Shown: one piece after another, positions 26,781 to 39,789 of the stretch
Layout: each line of letters opens with the position of its first letter
Position numbering within the stretch: the stretch's first letter is position 1
Assembly: GCA_021613535.1 (NCBI GenBank)
Contig: CP075492.1
Location: 6,510,001-6,574,000, forward strand
DNA: 64,000 bases
From: Adineta vaga
Lineage: Eukaryota; Rotifera
Reading direction: 5' to 3'
The notes under the pieces: generated by a model
Database searches by the model: none
The model's input: only the letters and a program-made list of their open reading frames with translations
Told to the model about the DNA's origin: nothing
Position numbers and translations under genes: made by a program

Positions 26781-27123
26781 TTCTTTATAAACATAATCTT
26801 TCTTTTTTTAATTTCATCAAGTTTCAAGATAAGAATCAATTGATTGTCTTAAAGAACATTTTTATTTTAAAATTAATAGTCAAAAAATGTATTCCACATA
26901 TTTGAAAAGGATTCATCGAATTTATCTTCCGAATTCTTTTACAAATGTAGCCGTAATTATATTCATGTTTTAAGAACAACAGTAACACACGCATATGACA
27001 AATGATAAGAACAAAAAAGAAAAGTAAAGAAAAGAGAAAAGAAATGTCAATATGTGCGACACAAATGAAATATTGGAATACGAATTTTATTGTCCTGTAC
27101 ACCAGCGATCAACTTATCAGACT

Positions 27124-27143
27124 AACACACACACACACACACA
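27124..27143. repeat. (CA)n microsatellite
   Basis: A run of about ten CA units lies in the intergenic region downstream of the kinesin-13 3' end. Confidence 0.8.
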
Positions 27144-27241
27144 TAGACAGCGGCAGGCGAAAAGGTATCACCGAAAGAAAAGAAAAAGAGAGAAACCGGC
27201 AGCATAAAAAGAAAAAAAAAGAAGGTTAGTCGATATCTATT

Positions 27242-27247
27242 TTTATT
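27242..27247 (-). terminator. AATAAA poly(A) signal for kinesin-13
   Basis: The + strand reads TTTATT just beyond the minus-strand stop codon at 27261-27263, giving AATAAA on the coding strand. Confidence 0.45.
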
Positions 27248-27260
27248 TTAATGTTTTTCA

Positions 27261-29751
27261 TCATTTTGATGATAAACCTTTAGCACATAAATCTTCATGA
27301 GCAACAGCTTCTCGCATTTGTAATGCTTTGTTACGTAATTCAGTTAAATGCTGTTGTTGAGTATCAATTAAATGAATTAATTGTTTAGCATATTCATCTC
27401 GATCATAATTCATATTCGTTGATAAATCAAGTAAACTTTGATGATTTGCAACAATTTGTGGTAAATCATCGATTAATTCATTATGAGATTCTAATGTTAA
27501 ATCTTCGATTTCTTGTGAACGTGCAAAAGCTTCTTCAAATTTACGTGTTGCTTCTGATTTTTTATTATGTCCAACAGGTCGTTTATTATTGATTGGTTGC
27601 GCTTGTTGTGCTTGAGCTTTCGGAATATTTGATTGTTGTCCACCATAACGTGCTGTTGGTATAACTTGATTTTGATTATTATTATTATTATTGTTCATTC
27701 CAACTAAATCATCGTCATCATCATCATCCATATCATCGTCTTCATCTAAAACTTGACCTAATCCCATATCATCATGTCCACCACCTCCTTGTCCTGGATG
27801 ATTTCCTCCACCACGTTGTTTGATTTCCTCAACATTTAATTCTTTAACACGATCAGCATAACGTAATGTATTTAATGTATGTTCAGCATCACTATTTCCC
27901 GGTGAAACCATTGCTATCATACAAACTTTCGATCGTTCACCAATAAATGAATCACGTAAAACTTTCGTTAATGTTGAACCACGAAATGGTATATGTTCAG
28001 CATTACGTCCCAATGAACGAATACATTCTTTCAATGTTAATAATGATTTATTGATTTGTGCACCTTCCATCAATGTTGTTTTATCACTTGTTTGAGTATC
28101 ACGTCCACGTTCACTACCAGCTAAATCAATTAAAGAGATTTTACCATATTCTTTTGTTATATTCTTCTTCTTTAATGTTATTTGAAAAACGGCATGAGAC
28201 CGTGAAGAATTTTCATTTGCCGATGTTGTACCTGATGTTCGTACACTCATACCACGACGAATTAATGCCATAACATCTTCAACTGTTTCCACTTGTTCTT
28301 CTTTTTTCCCGACAACTTGAACTAAATTTTTATGATCTTCTAACACACGTAAACGCTTCTTTTCATTGAATAAATCAAAGACTTTGGTACAATAGATTTC
28401 AAAAAATGTACAATAAACATCAAATTGACCTTTATTTTGAGATTTATTTAAATGACGAAATATATCATTAGCTGTTAATGCATAGATGCCTTTGGAAAAA
28501 TCCACATCACGTTGACTTAAATCACCACCCATAGTATAGGTTTTACCTAAATGAATAGTTTTACAAATGAAGAAAGGTTAATTAATCATAAGGAAACATT
28601 CATTTCCGGTTCATTTTTTGATATGCAGAAAAGACATTTCCTCATACGAAGGTTATGAATTCAATATTGACAAAAGGCAAGTCGATCGTCTCACCCCTCC
28701 CTCCCCCCTCTCCTCCTCTCTTCCTTTCATTTCTATCAGATGATTTCCTTTTTAAACATTCTTTTCACTTACCAGAACCAGTTTGTCCATAAGCAAATAC
28801 CATTGGATTATTTCCTTGAAACAATGATTGTACTAATGGTCGAGCAGTAAAATGATAAACTAATTCATTATTACATGATTCATGAAAACCATAATCGAAA
28901 CGAAATTTTTGATTATCAATATATTTCGTTAGATCAACTTTAACTTTTGGTAAATGAACAATAACAACTTCCCTATTTGGAATTGTTAATACATCAATAT
29001 CTTTTTTACTTAATTCTTTCTTGGTTATCGGTCGTTTACGTACACAAACACAGATTTTTAAATCTTTTTGTGGTTCATTCATTGTTAATACGCTAACATC
29101 TAATTGCTGTCGATATTCACTGACCATTGCTTGAAATTCCCAGGCAGGTATTGATTGATCAACTTCCGATAATTTCTGTCGACGTTCATCTTGTCTAGCA
29201 CGTCGTTGTTCACGATTTGCAGCTATACGTTCAATTTCTTTAACAACTTTTGATTTATTTGCATCTGTCGTAGGGATTGGTTGTTGTACAGATGCAATCT
29301 GTTGTTTTTGAGGAGATACTTCATTATTAACTTGTGCATTTGATATCGATACAGCAGCTGGTCGAGCAACAACAGGTACTTGAGATGGTTTACGTCCTGT
29401 TTCTAAATCTGAACCTTGTTGTTTTGTACGACGATTTGGCTGTGATACAGTACCACCATTAGTATAATGATCACCATTATTATTATTATTATTATTTGCA
29501 TCATGATCAGTAGCACCATTTGACGAATTTGTTACGGATGTAAAAAGATTTGGATTAAGTTGGAAGATTGCATCTAAATCTACTTCTTTGCCTTTGCCTT
29601 CATTTTTCTCTTGCCATTCAACCGTAACACTTTTTGACTCTTGATTAATTTGAGTTATAACGGCTTGATGTATTCGACCATTTGATCGTTGAATATCAAC
29701 CGTTTGACCTGTATGTAGACAAGCAAGTAATTGTTGTTGCTGGGAACTCAT
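27261..29751 (-). CDS. Kinesin-13 (KIF2/MCAK family) microtubule depolymerase
   Basis: Kinesin-13s do not walk; they use ATP to peel tubulin from microtubule ends in spindles and axons. Two exons, 28773-29751 and 27261-28546, are separated by a 226-bp intron that cuts the P-loop codon (GQTGSG|K). The product is about 754 residues, against about 706 for human KIF2A. The N-terminal targeting region starts MSSQQQQLLACLHTGQTVDI, and a basic coiled neck (REQRRARQDERRQKL) precedes the motor. The class-specific KVD finger is visible (KVKVDLTKYID), as are switch I (NENSSRSHAVF), switch II (DLAGSE) and IPFRGSTLTKVLRDSF. An acidic run and Asn repeats follow the motor, and the C-terminus is a coiled coil. 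Low-complexity NNNN and DDDDDD tracts lie in both flanks of the motor. It is divergent from vasculin. Family assignment is very secure. Confidence 0.95.
28690..28730 (-). other. G-rich tract in the kinesin-13 intron
   Basis: The + strand holds a C-rich run (CCCC T CCC T CCCCCC T C), so the transcribed strand carries closely spaced G-runs of 4-6, 3 and 4, followed by GAGGAGGAG. This is the only G-rich tract of this kind that I noticed in the window. Confidence 0.5.
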
Positions 29752-31105
29752 CAGATGAATCTCTTAACACATCAAATGTTTGTCTTAGAATCAGATCTAA
29801 AAGAATTAATCAATAAAGAAAAACGAGAGAATACAAGTTTCAAGATAAAAAAAAATATGTCGCACATTATTGATGTTTTTCTTCATCATCATCGAGTGTT
29901 ATATTTTTTTTGTTTCTCCACCATTTCTTCGGTCGTTACTTCATATTCAATGCCAATGAGAGAACACGAGTATCCATTCCTATCGACGAACGATTCGTTC
30001 AGATATCTTCGTAGAGGAGGCGTTGCTAAGCAATCAAGTAGACCGTCAAACACAAGGTGATGAGAGAGAGTGAGAGCAGAAAAAGAAAAAAACTATCGAC
30101 ACATTGATGATGGTTAGAGGGATGACAAAGAATGATAAATAATGATTGTCGCTTGTTCTTTACATATATTGTGATTTCAAATGTCAACAATGTTTTATTT
30201 GTTTATTAATATATATTAAATTCTTCAATTAACTTTCAAGTTGTAAATAATAAGATTCTTCAAATGCGAACAAATGATTGTAAAAATTTTTATACATGAA
30301 GAAAAAATGTCATTCTTTCGATGACAAATGTGATTATTTATTGGAAATTAAGGGTTGAATCAATATAGTTCTAATATTCTGAGTTACAACTTTTGCAATT
30401 AGATGTAATATAAATTCAACAAATTAGAAAGAAAAAACAAGTTGAATAATTCTATGGTTTATTAAACTTCCATCAATTAGATCATTTAGACTTGGCGAGA
30501 GAAGAATAAACATTTTGTTTCTCTTACCTAGATGTCCTAATTTTCAGGGTAAGAAAAATCTCCATTTATATGAGATATAACTAAGCATTTGCCTCTCTTT
30601 CGTACGATGTCGCTAGTAGTAACACGTGTAGAAAAAATAAATAAATAACAAAATAAGAATCCATATTATTTTCCTAGAAAAAAAAAATTCTCAATCATTA
30701 TTTTCTTGTTTTAGTTATCTGAAAAATAAAAAAATATTTATTGATCGTACTATTTGTAAGTTCTTCATCCATAAATAATGTCTAGAAGAAAAAAAAGAAA
30801 TAAATCTATCTCGTTGATGAATAAAAGAAAACAGAACGAATTTTTCTTGAAATAATCATCTTTTTCATTCGTTTTTTTTCGTAGATGACTCATTCAGAAT
30901 GCTTTTGATATATTCTTAAATTAATTTTTCACAAAAAAAAACAACAATTACACGAAATTTCTTGAAAAAACAAAGATCTTCTCAATGAACTATTTAATTT
31001 ACGCATTAACTGGTATCTGACCAGAACAGGTATTATTCAAGATTTAAAATTGAAGAAAATTTGTATCAATTCACCTTTAGTAAGAACTGTTTTCGCCGCG
31101 ATGTG
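29752..31105. other. Intergenic region between divergent kinesin-13 and vasculin
   Basis: About 1.35 kb, strongly AT-rich with many A-runs. It lies between two divergent start codons and should contain both promoters. I see no coding pattern in it; one open stretch at 29731-30060 is antisense to the kinesin start and has no family features. Confidence 0.45.
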
Positions 31106-32967
31106 ATGGCTAAAAGTGGCTTTATGCCAGCATGGATGAAAATTCAAAGTTCAGATGTAGGAATATTTTCGTTTAATCAAGTAAATATGCATATTCTTTT
31201 GGTTATTTTCAATAGAAAACAAATGGTAATCCTAAATTAATTTTTGATCGATCAAGTAGCAATAATCGTCAATCACAAACATCAAATCGAAGTGAAACAA
31301 GTTCAACATCATCATCCCCACCTACAAGCACAGGTCGGCAAAGGCATCATTCATCGGATGTATTCGATCAGACGACAACTCGACAATCGTCATTTTATTA
31401 TCCTAAAATAATCGGTAACATTGTCGTTGTTGTCGTCATCTGATAAATATATCTGTTCATATTTTTTTTCTGTCTATTTATTTCAATTAAATGAGAATTT
31501 GTCTTATTTAGGACAACATCGAAATGGTTCCGATGGATATTCAGAGAATTTCTTTACATTCTCTTCATCACAAACACAATCAAGAAGATCATACAGTCGA
31601 GAACGTGCACTAAATTCATTTGCAAAAGTAATTTCTTTCTATGAATTCTTTAATACGATCTGTTTTTATAATAGCATACAGAATCGAATGGACATGATAG
31701 TTACAATGGATATCGTTCAATAAATACTTCTCAACGTCGTTTACATTCCGTTTCATCTTATAATAACGATCATCCATTGTCCAACACTCGACATAATTCA
31801 ACAAATGGTAATATTTCAGATCGATTATCCAATGATGAACGTGAAAAATTCATTGAAACTAATGAAAAAACTCTGGATATGATCATTAAAACAAATGACA
31901 ATGAACAAACAACAGATTCATCAGGTTTTGATCGTCTCGAACAAGATTTCGTAAGTATTTTTGATTCTCTTTGTTTTATAATTATTTCAAAATTATTTTT
32001 CTAGCCTTCTCTAAATGGTCGTGAAAAATTGAATTCATCATCCAATAACCGTTCTTCATCTGTATGGAATAATGCCGCTTCAAAATTTCGTACATCTTAC
32101 AATGAACCATTTAAATTATTTGATCGTTCACTATCAAATAATTCTCGTACCTATAGTTCAAATCGTCTTTCAACACGTAAAGATCGTTTATTAAGTACAC
32201 CAAATGGTTTAAATGGTAGCTCATCATCGTCAACAGGAGGAACGCCAACAACTCGTTCGATTACATTAGATTTACAAACAAATTGTATAACACAAACAAA
32301 AAATTTAGATAAACGTAGTGACTTTTTTAATTCATTAAAAAATGATTCAACAAGTGAAGAAAATAAAAATGGACTTAAACGTCAATATAATCAATCAATA
32401 AAATCAGCAACAGTAACAAATTCAGATAGAAAATTTAAAACATCCAAAGCAACTTTACTTCTTTTATCTGTACCAGAAACATCAGAAGAAAAAGAGTTCA
32501 GTGAATTTTGAAGAAAAAAAACGAATTATTTTTTATCTACGTTTCTCTTTAGATTATTAATACGTATGGGTTGGAAAGAATATGATGAAATCAATTATGA
32601 AATTACAGATAAGGACAAAGAAGAATATGAAAAACAGATGAAACTTTTACGCAAAGTAAGTCTTTAATACGAAAAGATGAATTAAATCTGATAACAATCA
32701 AAATACTTTTTTTCCCCTCTAATATTAATCATTCATTTTCATGGTTGAATTCTCATCAAAAGAACAAAAGCTCATATTTATTTTTAACTTACACGCTTTC
32801 GATACACATGAGTGATTATTTCATTTGTCTTCTAGACGAACAATTCATCCGCAGCATTAATGTCAGCATTATATCGTCGTACCTTACCTTGTATCGATAT
32901 ACGAGATCTTCTTCGATTTGAAATGATTGATGCACATTCAGATTCAGATGATGATGATGATGTTTAA
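31106..32967 (+). CDS. Vasculin (GPBP1-like) GC-rich promoter-binding protein
   Basis: Vasculin is a nuclear protein reported to bind GC-rich promoter elements. Seven exons: 31106-31156, 31216-31414, 31512-31627, 31675-31950, 32005-32495, 32553-32655 and 32836-32967. The order of conserved blocks matches vertebrate GPBP1: an N-terminal FMPAWMK (human FAPAWLN), RHNGSDGYSENF (human RHNSSDGF), a QDFPSLNGRE block (human EDFPSLNPE), KRSDFFNSLKND (human KKSEFLKALKRD), LLIRMGWKEYDE (human LLKEMGWQED) and an acidic tail ending SDSDDDDDV. Long Ser/Asn-rich linkers separate the blocks. The fifth intron is placed at donor GTTCAG, because only that choice keeps frame and gives a typical 57-bp intron; GTGAAT five bases later breaks the frame. 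The product is about 455 residues. Confidence 0.88.
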
Positions 32968-35900
32968 AGAATATCTCTTCTTTCAATTTTTTCGTTTTTT
33001 TTATTTATATTCAAAAATTAAGACCGGTTTATTTTCTTCTCCTACGCCTTGATGATTAATCAAGAATTTTGTTGTGTCCTGTTTTTCTTCTTATTTGCCA
33101 TAGTGAGACAATTGGCATGAATACGTAATATACATTTCTTTCTTTTTCTTGCATTTTGTGTTCTTATTTTTTGCAATTGATCTCTGTTCTCAAACAACAT
33201 AGACTAATTGTTTTTTTTCCTTGTTATATATACACATGTGTGATGTTTATCTACTTTCTCGTTTTCTCAACAACAAAAAAAAACGTTCCGTACGACGTGT
33301 ATTGTCACATATGAAAAACAAAACATCAAACATTTATTTTGTAATTGTTGCTCTCTCTCTCCTCTCTCTCTCTCGTTGCTTCTCCTGCTTTTCTTCTCTG
33401 TCTTCCTTTGTGACTACAATTATTATTGTTGATGATACTTCTCCTTCGGTTTCTTTCTTGATGTTGTCGCATGTTAATGCATCGCTTTTGGTTACTTCTT
33501 GTATCGTGTATCTATTTTTTTCTTTCGCTCTCGTTCCTCTCTTGAACATATTGAAATTACAAAAGGAAAAAAACAAACATACTTGACAAGCACGAAAAAA
33601 AGAAAACATGTCTTTTTATAACTCACTTCAGATTGCTCAAGATGCTAAAAAAGATGTAGTTTATTTTATGTTTATAAATCAATCGATTGATATCGTCATG
33701 GTAAATGAGTGTCACGTGTCATTCATTGTTCTTTTGATTGACAGTCGAAAGATTCTAAATTGTCATATTGAAAGGTATCTGTAATTGTTGTCTATACTAT
33801 GAAGAAGAATATATCAAACAAGTAGCTATATTATTGATCTGATAGTGAAGATTTCATTTTATTTGAGCAGAAAATTAAACAAAAGTAATCGATTATATTG
33901 CTACTTGATACGATTCCAAAATTGGTTTATATCAATATGTTCAACATGATATATAACACTTCTAATAATATCGATATAGGGTTTCTGTTTGTTTATTTAT
34001 CTTACATCTTACAACAGATTTGAAGCCTGAGGTTGTATTATCCTTGAAAAAACATGATATATATATATATTCAATTTGATTTCTTTCTCGCTCGCAACTC
34101 ATTCACACGTGTCTAACAAACGATACATTCAAATAGAAGATATTTTCCGCATGAAAAAAATCCATGAATGAGATAAAATAAAGTAATATATGTATACAAA
34201 CATGTTAATGTCAGTAATAACCTTGGAAAATAAGTAGATTCTGCGTACATTATGATCTTTACTTGCTAAAAAATTTCAACTTACACTACTGATCTGATCA
34301 TTATTTAATAATCTCACTCATATTGCATACCGGATGTTCTATTATCCTAATAAAATGTATGAAACGTTTTGACCATCGGCAATATGATATTTACAATACC
34401 AAATATTTTAGAAATAATATTGAAGAATTTCCGTTCATTGTTTATTTTCTCTTTACATTTCTATTTTATACAACACACGAGATAATGAATTCCATTATCT
34501 TTTCTAACTATGACTTAATAACAACGAAAAAAAAAGAAAGGAAGAAAGCTAATTTACACATTATTATTTAATTCACAGATGATCTTCATCGGACTGATAA
34601 AATGGCAGCAAACTTTTTAGTTAGATTATCGAATTTCATTTGTGAACATTTGAATACATTTCTCTCGATAATATGAGTTGTCGTATACATCACCATAGTC
34701 GATCTATTCCATTTAATGTCCGAAATCTAATTACGGAAAGTAATGTGAATCGACGACATCGTTGTTAGCAGTATATCAGAAGTATTTCTTTCTTTCTTTC
34801 TTTCAAACAATTCAACAATATGTTAATGGGAAAAGAGAGAGAGAGAGAGAGGGAAAGAGAAGGAAAACCCTGAAGGCTTGTCGACCGATATTTTAAGCCT
34901 ATAACTTAAGCTCAACGAACTAATCGAAATGAATACAATTTATTTACCGATTAATTTATAATTTCAAGGTCAGTGATCGAAAGAAGAAAATGCACTGTAT
35001 ATCATTCATTAATAATAATAACGTCGACAAATGTCATTGTAAATGACTTATCATTACACATACTGATTAATATTGTATAACATCTTATCCGTTCAAAAGA
35101 CATGAATGCCTCGATAGTCGAACACAATGTAAGAAATCATTCGAAGTTAATCAACATCAAATGCATATATGAATAATTAACATTAAGGAATTTCTTCTTG
35201 TCATCATGATCATTGAATTTTCATGCTAAATACTTATTTACATTGTTTGCTTTTTTTTATTGATTAGCTTAGCGAAAAATTGAGTCTGATCAAAACTATA
35301 GTTGGATATATAATATTACCATATTAGTTATTAAAATGTCAAAATCTCTGTGGAATACTTGACTAATGAGTGAGTAAATATAAGTTCAAAGATGTGTTTG
35401 ATCGAATCAATTTCTAATCGAAAAAAGAGCAAATGAAACAGTCGTTCTTGTAGTAAATTGAATTTCTAACGTCTCTCAATTATTCTGTATCCAAAATGTC
35501 ATTTATTCCAAGTTAATTTCTTTTCATTCTCCTTTGCCTGTTTGTATTGATTATGAAAATTTATTTAGACATTATTGCATGGAAATTATTTGCACGCAAT
35601 TCCTGTTAGGAAAGAATTTTATAGAAATTTATTTTCTTTTGTTTTTCTTTTTCTTCCGTTAGAATTCCTTGAAATAGATTTGAACTGAAGTGTAGCATCA
35701 AATTGACTTCCTAGTTTAGATGGATGCTATTAGTTCGAAAAACAATGCTCGAACTCAACGGATTACCATTGTTGATGACTTGTGTATATAAATACGTAAA
35801 TCATTGTCATCTATTTTCCTTTTTTGTACGGTTTTTTTTACCAGTTTTGTATGCTTACACATCGACAGTAATGGATGGGAAGGAAGGAAAGAACATTGAA

Positions 35901-36472
35901 GGTCTACTGGAATTCATCATTAAATATATCGTATGCAAACCATGCTGTTGAAGAAGGCGTAACATTGAATCGAAGAAACAGAAAGAGTACAATAACAACA
36001 TAGAATAACAACTACAGTGAAAGGAAAAAAGAAGAAGACGAAGAGAGAATGAATAGTATATGCACGTTTATATCGTTCTTCCCAGTATACTTGTTCAACG
36101 ACTCGTCTTCTATCATGTGCTGAGCAGAAGAAGAAAAAAAACCGAGAAAGAGAACAGTACTACTGAATCTTCATTTCTCTCTTTTCTTTTTCTTGCTAAA
36201 TAATTGAACGTATATACATGCACGACTCCCGGACGGCGTTAATAGTAGTACTGTGATGTATAGAAGTAAAATAGGAACAGGAAAAGGGAGAGAGAGAGAG
36301 AGCAAGCGAGCGAGGCGCAGCAAAAAAAAGAAGCATTCTTTTTTCTTCTTCTTCTTCTCTTTTTCTATATGTAGACCTAAATAGACACAGAAGCCAAGAA
36401 GGAAGAGGAAAAGAGAAAAAAAAGAAGCTAAAAATGATGAGTAATTATTATTGATCGTTTGTCGATACGAAG
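32968..36472. other. Gene-poor region between vasculin and the MGC protein gene
   Basis: About 3.5 kb of AT-rich DNA. The open stretches here, such as 33221-33586 and 34323-34571, are dominated by Ser, Phe, Leu, Ile and Lys with no family signature, and I regard them as chance. Simple repeats occur at 34788-34803 (TTTC), 34837-34851 (GA) and 36289-36302 (GA). No RNA gene was recognised. Confidence 0.45.
34837..34851. repeat. (GA)n microsatellite
   Basis: A run of GA dinucleotides lies in intergenic DNA, followed by a purine-rich stretch to about 34868. Confidence 0.7.
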
Positions 36473-38402
36473 ATGGGTTGTACGAGTTCGAAAGAAAATA
36501 CAAATCCGTCGCCTCCAACAACAACAATATCGGATAATAGTCAGCAATTGATTAATGATCAGTTTCGTAAATGGCTAAAATCTAATCGACCAAAAGCTGA
36601 TGAATATGTTCTTAATGATATTATTTCTCCCACACAATCAAACAATGAAATCGATGATTATCGTCCAATAGTTCGTAAAGCACTTGATCTACTTACTGAT
36701 CGTCATGATATAAAAACAACAAATAAATTAACAAAACTTCTACACAAAGAAGTACCATCGGCATCTTCAAAAAAAATTGAACGTACAATAGATGTCTTAA
36801 AACAAACAGCAGACAAATTACGTCATGGACAAATATTACTTGACGGTGATCATCAACAAACGACGACAACCACCAATGGAGAAGTATAACATCAATAAAA
36901 ATAGGAAATAGTTTTCTATCGAAAATATATCATCTTTTTCAGATAATTGATAGTACAAAAACATCCAATAACAAAGGAGCATCAGGCGAACCCGGTTTTG
37001 TCTTGAAAGAAGCATTAGAAAAAGCACGTATATCATTTTATAAGGTAATAAAAACGATGAATATCTTTTAACGAAGAAGAAACAATACTTTCTTTGTCTG
37101 CGCTTTTTCAAGGGTAAGCAAGCCGCTATATTTGCTAATCCAAATGGTGGCTATGACGTACGCATAATTGATGAAAATGATGACACTTTGAATCAAGATG
37201 GAAATCTTCTTCGATCAATTATTGTTACTGAAGTAAAAATGCGTCCGAAATCAACTATCGGAACAACAACAACACAAAAACCACAATTCACTTCAGCACC
37301 ACCACCTCCGCCACCACCACGGGCGCCAAAAATTCTTGATGAACATGAAATTGGTGATGATTTTCGTCGTTCAATTGATGCTGCTCTTAAAGGACTTGAA
37401 GCTATTTATCAGCCCGCATCATCTGAACATACTCAAGAGAATCGTCTTGATAAAAGAACACCATCGAATGTAACAAAATCAATAACAGAAGATCATACAG
37501 CTAATTTAGCTGAAATTATTCATCAAGGAAAAGCAATTACAAATATTAATGAGGAAAAAGAACGAGCGATTAGTCGAACTGACATTCAACCAAAACTAGT
37601 TGGTGCTGTGGATAATATGAATGAAATTATGATTACTACAATTGAATCAACGAGTGAAAGTCGAATTGGTGAACCCATCCCACCATTATCTACTGATACA
37701 GTGGAGAAATTAGTTCTGAAGATGCCAAATGAAGAACAGCATGAACAAAGTCTTCCGACACAAACAATCTCATCTCATTCTGGTGATTTTTCATCACCTT
37801 TACACAATGAAAAATCAACATCACCATTATCGTCTTCTACACAAAAGCCCGATTTGAATCAAACACATCCTCAATCGAATAATACAACTAAAGAAAATCA
37901 ACATAATTTCAATAAACAAATATCGACCGATAAATCTGACAGAGAAACAATCATAAATCAAAATTTCACGTCGATTAATCAAACAACTGAAGAACATAAT
38001 AAAACTCTTTTAGATTCGTCATTACCACCTGTTGTCGCTTCTATTGATACAAATACAACAGTTAGATCACCCAGTCACAATGTTACTTATACAGAAATCA
38101 TTCATTCGGAATCGCAAGATGGTGAACAATCACGTCGTATTATTACCGAATCTTACGATGAAAAACCTTCAGAACTGAACGATGATGAAACAACATCACG
38201 GAAAATCATAACGAAATCAGAATTTTCTAATCATCCATCTTTAGGTGAAAAAACCATGGAACAAAGTGTTCAAGTCATAACTGTTAAAGTACGAAATGAA
38301 ACAATAACAACGACAAATCAATCTCCGACATCAGACAAAAATCTCACATTTGAACAATCTTCTCTTCCCAATGAGATCAATTCTATAAACACAACGCTTT
38401 GA
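36473..38402 (+). CDS. Orphan protein with MGC N-myristoylation/palmitoylation-type start
   Basis: Three exons, 36473-36883, 36943-37044 and 37113-38402, join in phase 0 and give a product of about 600 residues. It begins MGCTSSKENTN. Gly2 followed by Cys3 and Ser/Lys is the classic pattern for N-myristoylation plus palmitoylation, so attachment to the inner plasma membrane is likely. Residues about 20-135 look helical and ordered (DQFRKWLKSNRPKADEYVL and a DYRPIVRKALDLL stretch). A short block around the exon 2/3 junction (ALEKARISFYKGKQAAIF) may be a second ordered unit. Then comes a proline run (PPPPPPP) and about 370 residues rich in Thr, Ser, Asn and Glu that look disordered. I do not recognise the family. 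No TM segment is visible. The gene is convergent with the next gene, 365 bp away. Confidence 0.75.
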
Positions 38403-38767
38403 ATCATTTTTTGCTTTATTTGTTTGTGTGCGTGTATGTATTTCCCTTTCTATCTCGCTCTCGATAAGAATTATCTTGGTCTACCACTTACTGTGCAATT
38501 CTTACTATTTTTTACTATTGTCTGTGAGTGTACGGAGTTGAAGAGAATGTCTCAAGACAAAAACTTATATATATACATATATGTGTTTCATTGTGAATTG
38601 ATTTCAGTTATTTAGTTTCTTTTTTCGAAATAAAAATCAGAAAGAGAAGAAAATCTCATTTGAGATTATTCAAAGTTTCCTGTTCTGACAAAAAAGAAAC
38701 AAAGTCATTAGTTGGAATGATAAGATGATTTTTATTAGAAAAAGAGAAAAAGAAAAGAACTAATGAT

Positions 38768-39789
38768 TTATGCTAGACTTGTATCTGGTATAGATTGAAA
38801 GAAACATGCTGTACGAAATAATGTCGTATTTTCATCTCGTTTGGAATTTAAAGAATGATCGACAGCTGTCGCAGGAATAGTAATTGATAAAGATGCATCA
38901 TCAGTGTAACTATCCATTGATGATGAATTTCCACATTGACTAGTTCTCCGCATACTTGCATAAAATTTTCGTGCTACTTCTGACGTATGCTCGTTAACAA
39001 TTGCCGGTGATACCGAACCTAAAGTTGTCTTCTATATAAATAGAAAATTCATCGAAAAAATTGATCAAGAAAAAGATTGATCATTACCTGCATTTGTTTC
39101 ATTTCTGTAGTTGTCTGTTGATCATTTTCTTGTTTGATAGGTGCTTGTTTTTCGCCACTAATTGTTCGAAGATTTTTAACTAACGTATATAATTTTGGTG
39201 ATTGATGTTTCGTTGAACCATATATAGATGGCCAATTATAAGAATAATACGTTGCTGAGTATTTTTCAACGGTTGACTGACGCGCTAAAATAGATCAGAT
39301 GAAATTCTTTCCGATTTATGCAGTTTTGATTTTTGATTAACTGCGAGATTTTTAATAATGAAATAGTTAATCAAGTGTAAATATCATGTAATTGGAAAAG
39401 AAAGGTTTCAGTAGTTTTAAAATCTTCTATATAGAAAAGAAACTATTCATAAAAAAGAAAATGACCTCTTAGTTGAAGAAGATATTCAAGTATATTTCAG
39501 CAAACTATTTTAATTAAGAAACAAAAAACTCTTTTTTTATCTTCTTCTTCTTCTTCTTCTTCTCCTTTTATAATGGATTATAAGATAAACAACTTATTTT
39601 ACCATTTTTCTTCGCAGTATTTCGACGAAATAAACGATCGCGCAGAATTCGCAATTGAGAATGACATTTGATTCGTATACAACAAAATAAACCAATGATA
39701 ATAATTATACTAAGTAATAATAATATTCCAATCCATAATGGATGCATAAATTCATCTTCTTGATTATAAAATCTGTCGATTGCACGCAT
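38768..39789 (-). CDS. Orphan single-pass membrane protein
   Basis: Three exons, 39603-39789, 39088-39284 and 38768-39031, join in frame (phases 1 and 0) for about 215 residues. The chosen start gives MRAIDRFYNQEDEFMHPLW, then a strongly hydrophobic helix (IGILLLLSIIIIIGLFCCI) and a basic segment (RIKCHSQLRILRDRLFRR). This predicts a short outside N-terminus, one TM helix and a cytosolic tail with no cleaved signal. The Cys pair at the end of the helix could be acylated. The tail is Ser/Thr-rich with several Tyr (YSATYYSYNWPSIYG), and no domain is recognised. A 317-bp first intron holds a CTT repeat. The family is unknown; coding status rests on frame-consistent splicing across three exons. 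Confidence 0.6.
39540..39565. repeat. (CTT)n microsatellite in an intron
   Basis: About eight CTT units lie just downstream of the first-exon donor of the gene at 38768-39789. Confidence 0.75.

Noticed and set aside
27002-27229. 75-codon Lys-rich open frame on the + strand
   Set aside because: It is made of AAAG-type repeats and the CA microsatellite; not protein-like.
33221-33609. Overlapping open frames of 91-121 codons on both strands
   Set aside because: Composition follows purine/pyrimidine tracts (CTCTCT); no domain, start context or neighbouring exon supports a gene.
35724-35951. 75-codon open frame
   Set aside because: It has no homology pattern and no flanking exons, and sits in a long gene-poor region.
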